Assembly (NCBI GenBank): GCA_024277475.1 | Contig: JAJRVC010000233.1 | Coordinates: 1-12,128 of the forward strand | Reading direction: 5' to 3' | DNA: 12,128 nucleotides | Origin: Deltaproteobacteria bacterium | GTDB lineage: Bacteria; Desulfobacterota; Desulfobacteria; Desulfobacterales; JAFDCJ01 | Shown here: positions 5,707 to 12,128 of the stretch, in pieces | Position numbering within the stretch: the first letter of the stretch is position 1 | Layout of the letters: each line of letters opens with the position of its first letter | Made by a program: the position numbers and the translations under genes | The notes under the pieces: model-generated | What the model saw: the letters and a program-made list of their open reading frames with translations, nothing else | Database searches by the model: none | Told to the model about the DNA's origin: nothing

Positions 5707-7134
5707 TTATTCCAGCTTCCCCTTCAATATCTCATTCACCAGCTTCGGGTTGGCTTTGCCCCGGGTTTCTTTCATGACCTGACCGACAAAAAAGCCCAAT
5801 AGTTTGGTTTTACCGTGTTTATAGGCGTCCACCTCTTTGGGATTGCCGGCGATCACCTTTGAAACAATGTCTTCGATGACGTCCGAGTCGGAAATTTGGA
5901 CCAGCCCCTTTTCCTCAACGATCTGTTGGGCCGGTTTACCCGTTTGGGCCATCTCGTCAAAGACGGTTTTGGCTATCTTGCCGCTGATCACCCCTTCTTC
6001 AACCAGTGCCAGAAGCCGGGCCAGGTTGTCAGGAGAAACCGGCGTATCTTTAATGGTTTTGCCCCGAATGTTTAAAATCCCCAGCAAAGAGCCCATTACC
6101 CAGTTGCTGACCTGCTTGGGCCTGGCGAAAATACCCACGCAGTCTTCAAAGTAATCCGACAGCTCCCGATCAGAGGTCAACAGCCCGGCATCGTATGAGG
6201 GCAGCTCGTATTGCTCCATGAAACGCCTCTTTTTTTCATCGGGAAGCTCCGGCAGGCTTTTTTTAACGTTTTGAATCCAGCCGTCGTCGATGACCAGGGG
6301 AAGCAGATCGGGGTCCGGAAAGTAGCGATAGTCGTGGGCATCTTCTTTGCTGCGCATGGACATGGTTTGATTTTTGTCGGGATCCCAGAGCCGGGTTTCC
6401 TGAACGATCTGTCCGCCATCCAGTATGACTTCCTGCTGGCGGCTGATTTCATACTGCAGCGACTTTTCCACGTGCTTAAACGAGTTTAAGTTTTTAAGCT
6501 CCGTGCGGGTGCCCAGGGTTTGGGATCCCACTGGACGGATCGACACATTCGCATCGCATCTGAAACTTCCCTCCTCCAGGTTGCCGTCGCAGATGCCCAG
6601 GTAGCGCACGATGGATCTGAGCTGTCTGAGATAAGCCCCGGCTTCTTCAGGATTGCGGATATCCGGTTCACTGACGATTTCAATCAGGGGCACCCCGGTG
6701 CGATTGAAATCCACCCTACTGACGGGTCGCTGCGGGTCATGGCCCAATTTGCCGGCATCTTCCTCCATGTGAATGCGCGTAATCCCGATGCGGCGAAGGC
6801 TGCCGTTGACTTCGACATCGACAGCGCCGTGCTCGGCGATGGGCAGTTCATACTGGGATATCTGGTATCCTTTGGGCAGATCCGGATAAAAGTAGTTTTT
6901 GCGCGCAAAGCGACTTTCAGCGGCGATTTCACAGTTTGTGGCCAGGGCCATGCGCAGGGTGTAGTCCACCACTTTTTTATTGAGCACCGGCAGCACTCCC
7001 GGCATTCCCAAACAAACCGGACAGGTATGGGTGTTGGGCGGTGCGCCGAAGGACGTTGAACAGGCGCAAAATATTTTGGTGTTGGTTTTTAGCTGGGCAT
7101 GTATTTCAAGCCCGATGACCGGTTCGAATTGCAT
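5707..7134 (-). CDS. gatB: Asp-tRNA(Asn)/Glu-tRNA(Gln) amidotransferase subunit B
   Basis: GatB is the kinase/tRNA-binding subunit of the GatCAB complex, which converts misacylated Glu-tRNA(Gln) and Asp-tRNA(Asn) to the cognate forms in the cytoplasm. The 475-residue product is full length. Seen: [14 protein letters not shown] (residues 4-17), the zinc-type pattern Cys23-x-Cys25 ... Cys38-x-x-Cys41, [19 protein letters not shown] (76-94), HMEEDAGK (122-129) and [18 protein letters not shown] (141-158). The C-terminal helical YqeY-like tail occupies roughly 335-475 and ends in a Lys/Glu-rich segment. ATG 7134 has GAGGG about eight bases upstream. gatC and gatA are not adjacent: the upstream neighbour is divergent and the downstream DNA is repeat island, so the complex must be encoded in pieces. 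No defects are seen. Confidence 0.97.
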   Translation of the reverse strand: MQFEPVIGLEIHAQLKTNTKIFCACSTSFGAPPNTHTCPVCLGMPGVLPVLNKKVVDYTLRMALATNCEIAAESRFARKNYFYPDLPKGYQISQYELPIAEHGAVDVEVNGSLRRIGITRIHMEEDAGKLGHDPQRPVSRVDFNRTGVPLIEIVSEPDIRNPEEAGAYLRQLRSIVRYLGICDGNLEEGSFRCDANVSIRPVGSQTLGTRTELKNLNSFKHVEKSLQYEISRQQEVILDGGQIVQETRLWDPDKNQTMSMRSKEDAHDYRYFPDPDLLPLVIDDGWIQNVKKSLPELPDEKKRRFMEQYELPSYDAGLLTSDRELSDYFEDCVGIFARPKQVSNWVMGSLLGILNIRGKTIKDTPVSPDNLARLLALVEEGVISGKIAKTVFDEMAQTGKPAQQIVEEKGLVQISDSDVIEDIVSKVIAGNPKEVDAYKHGKTKLLGFFVGQVMKETRGKANPKLVNEILKGKLE

Positions 7135-7154
7135 AAGAAACCCTCAAAGTAAAA

Positions 7155-7182
7155 TATTTATGTTCACACATAATCTATCCAA
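7155..7182 (-). promoter_or_regulatory. gatB: Candidate gatB promoter
   Basis: On the minus strand TTGGAT (7177-7182) and TAAATA (7155-7160) are separated by 16 bp and lie about 20 bases above the gatB start codon. The match to consensus is moderate. Confidence 0.3.
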
Positions 7183-7218
7183 TCCGAGTCCGTTATGCAA
7201 ATTTTTTTTATCACGGAT

Positions 7219-7245
7219 TTACCTGTAAAAGGTCTATTACCTGTA
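7219..7245 (+). promoter_or_regulatory. Paired direct repeat upstream of the TMTC-like gene
   Basis: TTACCTGTA occurs at 7219-7227 and again at 7237-7245, 18 bp start to start, between divergent gatB and the TPR membrane protein. Spaced direct repeats like this can be regulator sites; no regulator is known here. Confidence 0.3.
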
Positions 7246-7326
7246 CAAAACCAATTAGTTGTGCTATTTATGGCCATTTTTACAGAAGATTGCATTATCC
7301 CGGAACCCATTATTCCACATCAAACA

Positions 7327-9141
7327 ATGAAACGGAAAAAATCAACCCAATCTACCGGTTCCCATCAAAAAACAGGTAGGGATGCTCCAAGGATCGCAGC
7401 AAAACAGTTGCTTCCGGTCGCTTTGCTGGTGCTTCTTTGTCTCATTGTTTATCATAACTCTTTGTCCAACGGCTTTGTCTTTGACGACTTTGGCGCAATT
7501 GTTGAAAACAAATATCTCAAACAACCGGGTCAATTCCTATCCTCTTTATTTACTCAGTCTTATTTTAAAATTGCCGGCCTCGAGGCCAGTTATCGACCCG
7601 TCGCCACGCTCTCTTATTTTCTGATCTACACAATTGCAGAGCTGGATCCATTTTATTATCATCTGGCAAGCCTGTTATTGCACACCCTCAATGCCGTTCT
7701 GGTTTACTGGCTGGCTAGTTTAATCCTGAAAGATCAACTTGGCGCACTGATCGCAGGGCTGCTGTTTGCCAGTCATCCGGCGCTTTCTGAGGCGGTCAAT
7801 TGTATTGATTTTAATGATGATCCCCTGGCTGCCCTATTTTTCCTGTTATCCCTGATATTTTATATAAGATTAAAAGCCAGATATGTAGCATCAAATATTA
7901 GGGGGTATTCTTTGGCCCTGTTTTTTTATTTTTTGGGATTATTGTCTAAAGAAATGGCCATAACACTGCCGGCCATTATCTTACTTTACGACTTTGTGCT
8001 GCGAGAAGGTCAACAGGACCGCATAACTATTAAACATTTGTTAAATACCCTCAAGAAAAGAGCCTGGTTTTATTCGGGATTTGTTGCCGTCAGCCTGTTT
8101 TATCTATTCATTCGGTTTTTCATTCTATCTAATCCCGGCGGCTACCTGAAATTTACCCACGGCAGCTTGGTTGAAAGGATTATTTATCTGCCCGATCATA
8201 TCTTCAGCTTCATCAAGCTTGCAATATTCCCGCTGAATCTAACTGCGGATTATGTTTTTTCCTATCCGAACAGTTTTTTTAATGGTTCGAACCTGATCGG
8301 CTTTACCGGCGTCATGGGACTGGCCGGCCTCAGTTTTCTCATCTATCGATATTCGAAAGCGGCCTTTTTCGGGATAGGGTGGTTTTTACTCACCCTAATT
8401 CCCGTTTCCAACCTGATCGAAATTTACAACCCCTTTGCCGAAAGATACCTTTATATACCTCTCATCGGATTTTGTCTGGTGGTTCCAACCGTTATCGAGG
8501 CGGTGGCAAGAAAATGGTTCGCCCGGCCGACCGCTGCGACTGTGGCTACACTGATACCGACACTGGCAATTCTCGGTCTTTATGCGACCGCCACCTTAAC
8601 ACGCAACCCCGATTGGCGGAACAATTTTGTGTTGTGGTCCAAGACGGTTCAAAGCTCACCAGGCAGTCTCGTTGCGCACGGCGGACTCGGTATGGCCTAT
8701 TTAAAGCGGGGCCTGTTGACCGAAGCCCAGCAGGAATTTGAAACGGCAATCAAACTTTATCCGAATCACGCTAAGAGTTATTACAACCTGGGCCTGGTTT
8801 ATCATCAAAAGGGCAATTTGAAAAAGGCCATGGAAAATTTTAGCCGATCCGTTACGATCAACCCGGACCTGATGAGAGCCCATTACAACCTTGCCACTCT
8901 CTATGCCAAGCAAGGTTCAATGGACCTGGCGATTCGGCACTATGTCAAAGTCATTGAATTGGATCCCGAAGTCATTGAGGCCCACTATAATCTTGGGTTG
9001 GCGTATGCGATGCAGGGAAAACTGAAACGGGCACTATCTGAGTGGCAAAAAGTTCTTCAGCTTAATCCCCGTCACAGGAGTGCCGCAAATAATATAGCCA
9101 GGGCAAAGGCGATGATAAAAAGTTCGGGAAGCCTGGATTGA
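7327..9141 (+). CDS. TMTC/DUF1736-like membrane glycosyltransferase with C-terminal TPRs
   Basis: The 604-residue product has the layout of TMTC-type proteins: a multi-pass GT-C-like membrane domain followed by tetratricopeptide repeats. Seen in order: a basic N-terminus; a first transmembrane helix (about 28-42); FVFDDF with the acidic pair at 53-54, the expected GT-C catalytic position; YRPVATLSYF; HPALSEAV (150-157); SKEMAITLPAIILLYD (207-222); FAERYLYIPLIGF (370-382); NPDWRNNFVLWSKTV; then four TPRs from about 447 to 580 (SYYNLGLVYHQKG, AHYNLATLYAKQG, AHYNLGLAYAMQG). TMTC proteins of animals O-mannosylate cadherins using a lipid-linked sugar; the bacterial substrate is unknown. ATG 7327 is preferred because it directly precedes the basic segment and first helix; an in-frame ATG at 7195 would add 44 residues. 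Neither has a clear ribosome site. The neighbours are glycosyltransferases. Confidence 0.82.
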   Translation: MKRKKSTQSTGSHQKTGRDAPRIAAKQLLPVALLVLLCLIVYHNSLSNGFVFDDFGAIVENKYLKQPGQFLSSLFTQSYFKIAGLEASYRPVATLSYFLIYTIAELDPFYYHLASLLLHTLNAVLVYWLASLILKDQLGALIAGLLFASHPALSEAVNCIDFNDDPLAALFFLLSLIFYIRLKARYVASNIRGYSLALFFYFLGLLSKEMAITLPAIILLYDFVLREGQQDRITIKHLLNTLKKRAWFYSGFVAVSLFYLFIRFFILSNPGGYLKFTHGSLVERIIYLPDHIFSFIKLAIFPLNLTADYVFSYPNSFFNGSNLIGFTGVMGLAGLSFLIYRYSKAAFFGIGWFLLTLIPVSNLIEIYNPFAERYLYIPLIGFCLVVPTVIEAVARKWFARPTAATVATLIPTLAILGLYATATLTRNPDWRNNFVLWSKTVQSSPGSLVAHGGLGMAYLKRGLLTEAQQEFETAIKLYPNHAKSYYNLGLVYHQKGNLKKAMENFSRSVTINPDLMRAHYNLATLYAKQGSMDLAIRHYVKVIELDPEVIEAHYNLGLAYAMQGKLKRALSEWQKVLQLNPRHRSAANNIARAKAMIKSSGSLD

Positions 9142-9264
9142 ACACCTATAAACCATATCCTGTGAAACCACATTAAGCCGCTTGGCTGCCGGCAACCGGG
9201 TTCGTATGAAACACCGCCTGGCCGGAACAGTGAATTGATTTTTTAGTTAACCCGTCATATGAAC

Positions 9265-9280
9265 TGCCTGGGGACAGGCA
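9265..9280. repeat. REP-like hairpin between convergent genes
   Basis: TGCCTG (9265-9270) and CAGGCA (9275-9280) pair perfectly around GGGA. The word GGGGACAGGCAC is of the kind seen in REP sequences mobilised by REP-associated Y1 transposases. No transposase is present in this window and no T-run follows, so an insertion-derived repeat is more likely than a terminator. The rest of the 219-bp gap shows nothing else I can name. Confidence 0.45.
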
Positions 9281-9360
9281 CGGCAAGTGGCTACACTGTG
9301 TCTGGGATTTCTACAAAATCATATTTTTACAACGGACTTCACCGGTTTAGCACGATTTAT

Positions 9361-10560
9361 CTACCTCTCTAAAATGTCCAACGCTTTCGCCAGCACTGTA
9401 TCCGGACTTATTTTTTTCAAACACAAATTATTTCCATCACAGGTAGATTTGCGGTGGTTGTAAGCAGTTACGCAAGGCGAGCATGAAAAATTCAGATAAA
9501 AATTTAGGGTGTTTTCATTCAGGGTGCCATACAGCGTCGGTGTTTCAGGACCATAAAAAATAATGGTGGGAATGGGCGTCATGGCAGCGAAATGGCCGGG
9601 ACCGCCGTCGTTGGTGATAAGAAGCGCTGAAAAATGAAATATCATCATCAGCTCCCGGATGGTTTTGGTGTAACCGGTTAAATCCACGCAACTCGTGTTT
9701 TGCGGATGAGATAAGATGGTCCGGGCCACAGCCTTATCTTCCGCCAGACCGATGATACCCACGGCATATCCTTTGTGAAGCAATTCTGCCGTCAACCGGC
9801 AATAATAATCCAGCGGCCAGGCCCGAATGGGCAACAGACCACCGCCTGGGTAGATGAGCACGATCTTTTTGCCCTCGATTCCCGGAGCGGTATCGTATAA
9901 AGTTTTTTTTGCGTTTTCAATTTCTTTTGGCCCGACCTCGATTGCCGGGATCGATGGCATTTCATTCGGAACCCGGCGTTTGGCCTTTGGATGGGTTTCG
10001 GAATCTATAGCTTCGACTAACGTCAGAAACTGCCGGGAAATATGATGATAGGGATTATAAAGCACAGGCCGATTCATAAAATTTCCGCGGTATAAGCCTT
10101 CCTGGGTGTGGGGATGAAATCCGACTCGCACGGCACTGCCGCTGAGAAATGCCAGGATACTGCTGATTCTCGAAAACAGCTCACAGTCGATGACCGTGTC
10201 AAATTTGATCTTTCGCATACTGAACAAGACACCTGCCGTATCCTTTATAAACGCGGACATGGATTTATCGCTGATCGTTAAAATATTTTCCGGCGGAATG
10301 ACTCCCAGCAAATCCACCACTTCACGATTTTTTTCAAACAGCATCACATGCAACACGGCATCCGGAAATTTTTCCTTCAGACGCTGAAACATGGGATAGG
10401 CTAAAACCAGGGCCCCCATTTCGGACAAGAGGATGACGAGTATATTTTTTATTTCGCCCGGCTTGGATTCTTTTGCGAAGAACCGATGATACAACGAAAA
10501 TACGCGGCAAATTATTGTTCCGATGGTGCGGTCGATAAGGCGCTGGGTGTTCACTTTCAT
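9361..10560 (-). CDS. Glycosyltransferase family 9 (heptosyltransferase-like)
   Basis: The 399-residue protein belongs to GT9, GT-B fold enzymes that transfer ADP-heptose or related sugars to lipopolysaccharide core at the inner face of the cytoplasmic membrane. Seen: the first Rossmann strand with NILVILLSEMGALVLAYP (39-56), DTVIDCELFSRISSIL (121-136), RVGFHP (145-150), strand and loop IVLIYPGGG (233-241), and the donor-site motif NDGGPGHFAAM (317-327) followed by YGPETP (336-341). The last 40 residues carry CSPC (360-363), Cys374 and Cys380, a cysteine pattern common in the C-terminus of GT9 proteins. The N-terminal extension of about 36 residues is basic and amphipathic and may bind the membrane. 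No ribosome site is visible before ATG 10560; a heptad-repeat tract begins 13 bases upstream. It ends on TAG. The exact sugar is not predictable. Confidence 0.88.
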   Translation of the reverse strand: MKVNTQRLIDRTIGTIICRVFSLYHRFFAKESKPGEIKNILVILLSEMGALVLAYPMFQRLKEKFPDAVLHVMLFEKNREVVDLLGVIPPENILTISDKSMSAFIKDTAGVLFSMRKIKFDTVIDCELFSRISSILAFLSGSAVRVGFHPHTQEGLYRGNFMNRPVLYNPYHHISRQFLTLVEAIDSETHPKAKRRVPNEMPSIPAIEVGPKEIENAKKTLYDTAPGIEGKKIVLIYPGGGLLPIRAWPLDYYCRLTAELLHKGYAVGIIGLAEDKAVARTILSHPQNTSCVDLTGYTKTIRELMMIFHFSALLITNDGGPGHFAAMTPIPTIIFYGPETPTLYGTLNENTLNFYLNFSCSPCVTAYNHRKSTCDGNNLCLKKISPDTVLAKALDILER

Positions 10561-10572
10561 GTTTGTAACCAG

Positions 10573-10604
10573 GTTGAGCGGTTCAGGGTTCAGCGTTCCG
10601 GGTT
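10573..10604. repeat. Periodic GTT-phase tract, 7-bp units
   Basis: GTT begins at 10573, 10581, 10588, 10595 and 10602, spacings of 8, 7, 7 and 7; the units resemble GTTCAGG. The tract lies 13-45 bases upstream of the GT9 start codon, so it is transcribed as the end of that leader. Confidence 0.6.
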
Positions 10605-10736
10605 GTGGAATCCCTACCTATCAATTTATAATAGACAGAATTCCTTATCATACCGCACTCTCCGAGGCGTAGGCCCTACGGGACGAAGTCGAGCATGAAG
10701 CCGGCCTGGAAGCGCAGCCGCAGACCAGGGCTGCTT

Positions 10737-10791
10737 GAACTCAGAACCCTGAATCTCTGAGCCCTGAACATTGGAATTCTGAACCTTTGAA
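10737..10791. repeat. Periodic GAA-phase tract, alternating 7/8-bp units
   Basis: GAA (once GAG) begins at 10737, 10744, 10751, 10759, 10766, 10774, 10781 and 10789, so spacings are 7, 7, 8, 7, 8, 7, 8. Units resemble TGAACCC, the reverse complement of the GTTCAGG-like units at 10573-10604. The two tracts flank about 130 bp in opposite orientation. Confidence 0.65.
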
Positions 10792-10894
10792 CACAGGGGG
10801 GGAACGCCACCGTGGATAAAATTGATTTTCTGCAGACTTATAACAAAATAGTGTGTTAAAGGGAAGGATTAGAGAATTAAAATCTGACGATTTC

Positions 10895-10923
10895 TTGACA
10901 AAACCAACTTTTTCCCATAATAA
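10895..10923 (+). promoter_or_regulatory. Promoter of the COG4671 glycosyltransferase gene
   Basis: TTGACA at 10895-10900 is a perfect -35. Possible -10 hexamers are CATAAT at 10916-10921 (15-bp spacer, 5 of 6 matches) or TAATAA at 10918-10923 (17-bp spacer, weaker match). Transcription would start near 10929, about 58 nt before ATG 10987. Its position supports a gene start upstream of the internal TAG. Confidence 0.5.
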
Positions 10924-10986
10924 GCTCTCATCTGGAAAAACTATTTCTAACGGTACGACGATTACACATGGTGACCTGAAAAGGCA

Positions 10987-12128
10987 ATGTTCCACAATTC
11001 TACCTATAACATCCTGATGTATTCCCATGACACCTAGGGCCTTGGACACATCCGAAGGACGATGGCCATCGCATCCCAGTTGCTGGCTCCCCGCATCAAT
11101 ATCCTGATACTGACCGGTTCCCCCATTGCCGGTCGTTTCTCGTTTCCCGAACGAATCGATTTTGTCCGGATTCCGGGAATGATCAAAAAAACAAACGATG
11201 AGTACCTGCCTCTTTCCATCAAAATCAATGCGCGCCATGCCCTTGACATCCGCAAGAATATCATCACCGCAACAGCCAAAACCTTTCAACCCCACCTTTT
11301 CATTGTGGACAAGGAACCCCTTGGGCTGAAAAAAGAGATTTTGCCTACCCTACAATGGTTTAAGCGCTGCCGTCCCGACACCCGATCTATTCTGGGGCTG
11401 CGGGATATTATGGATGATGCGGAATCCGTCAAAAAGGACTGGCGGGAAAAAAAGGTTTATAAGCACCTGGAGAATCTTTACAGTGAGATCTGGATATACG
11501 GAATTCAGGGATTTTATAATCCCATAACAGAATATGAAATTCCGGAATCCGTAAGCCGTAAGATGCATTTCACCGGATATATTCCACGAAAAATTCCGGG
11601 TAAAGACGCGGTACGTAATGTCAAAAAAGAGCTCCGGCTGAAAAACGGTGAGAAACTGGTGGTAGTTACCACCGGTGGCGGCGGCGATGGTTACAGGGTC
11701 ATGGATACGTTTCTGTCCACACTTGAATCTTTTGCTGATGGCCCCCCGTTTAAAAGTGTTTTAATTACCGGACCGTTTATGCCAAAGCATGAAAGAAAAG
11801 ATGTTTTCAAACGGGCTCGACGGCTGGGGGTGCGAACTTACCATTTTTATCGACAAATGGAAAAAATCTTTGCAGCGGCGGACGTCGTCGTCAGTATGGG
11901 GGGCTACAACACTCTTTGTGAAATTCTTGGTCAGAGAACCATCAGTCTGGTGATCCCCCGGGAAACACCCCGCCAGGAGCAAATTATTCGGGCCCGGGCT
12001 TTTCACCGGCAAAATTTGGTGGATTACATCTCCTGGGGCAAACTTTCAGCTGAACTTTTACGGAAAAAACTTTTTGCCCTGCTGGAAAATCCTGAACCCT
12101 ATCACCAAGCCATCTCGCGCTTTAAGTT
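10987..12128 (+). CDS. COG4671-type GT-B glycosyltransferase with an in-frame TAG, cut by the window end
   Basis: Translation from ATG 10987 gives MFHNSTYNILMYSHDT, then TAG at 11035-11037 (codon 17), then GLGHIRRTMAIASQLL, and stays open to the window end. The pattern matches predicted glycosyltransferases of COG4671 (MurG-like GT-B fold), whose N-terminus normally reads YSHDT-aromatic-GLGH-x-RR. Further matches: GSPIAGRFSFP, FVRIPGMIKK, LFIVDKEPLGLKKEILP, LGLRDIMDD, IWIYGIQGFY, a glycine-rich loop TGGGGDGY from residue 229, and the donor-site strand VVVSMGGYNTLCEIL (about 300-314), then RETPRQEQIIRA. The 363 visible codons after TAG contain no other stop, so the gene is fresh or still used. 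ATG 11062 could start a shorter product lacking the Gly-rich loop. No good ribosome site is seen at any start. The in-frame TAG may be a nonsense mutation, suppression or pyrrolysine insertion, or a sequencing error. Confidence 0.8.

Larger units (their letters stand above)
10561..10986. other. Repeat-bearing divergent intergenic region between two glycosyltransferase genes
   Basis: These 426 bp separate the divergent GT9 and COG4671 genes. They hold two oppositely oriented periodic tracts (10573-10604 and 10737-10791), small hairpins at 10668-10680 (CGTAGG/CCTACG) and 10714-10734 (GCAGCC/GGCTGC) between them, and a promoter-like site at 10895-10923. A minus-strand open frame at 10741-11295 is a shadow of the COG4671 gene and repeats and is not credible. 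Confidence 0.6.

Noticed and set aside
6520..7059. 179-codon open frame on the plus strand opposite gatB
   Set aside because: It is antisense to highly conserved GatB motifs and has no protein-like features.
10741..11295. 184-codon minus-strand open frame
   Set aside because: It starts inside the COG4671 coding sequence and ends in the periodic repeat tract, so it is a shadow frame.

Overview
The window looks like chromosome from a Gram-negative bacterium. It has a beta-barrel porin with a signal peptide and a C-terminal Phe, a family 9 (LPS heptosyltransferase-type) glycosyltransferase, and a GatB-dependent tRNA amidation pathway. The gene mix and the many GTT-rich, heptad and hairpin repeats between genes suggest an environmental, Desulfobacterota-like genome. 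That assignment is an inference from gene content and repeat style; no marker gene proves it.

Left part (1-2340): a Phd/YefM-type antitoxin and a PIN-domain (VapC) toxin overlap by one base, behind a sigma70-like promoter whose -10 region overlaps a perfect palindrome, a likely autoregulatory operator. The C-terminal tail of what appears to be a second PIN toxin follows. Next comes a strong sigma70 promoter, a leader of about 190 nt, an outer-membrane porin of 358 residues and a clear intrinsic terminator.

Middle (2341-7134): a minus-strand secreted protein combines a TolB/CsgG-like N-terminal domain with four FG-GAP-like Asp-rich loops and starts on TTG. A repeat-rich island of about 1.2 kb follows: GTT-rich tracts in opposite orientation at both edges, a nested palindromic element, an unidentified coding remnant, and two small genes of unknown family joined by an ATGA overlap. 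Minus-strand gatB comes next, without gatC or gatA beside it.

Right part (7195-12128): glycan-related genes. These are a membrane protein with the architecture of TMTC/DUF1736 proteins (multi-pass GT-C-like domain plus four TPRs, plus strand), a convergent GT9 glycosyltransferase (minus strand), and a divergent COG4671-type GT-B glycosyltransferase running off the right edge. The last gene carries an in-frame TAG inside its most conserved N-terminal motif, yet the frame is open for the remaining 363 codons. Between the two glycosyltransferases lie two oppositely oriented tracts with a 7/8-bp period.

The observations most worth a second look are the amber codon in the COG4671 gene, the two-gene unknown operon in the repeat island, and the variant PIN active site in the toxin.
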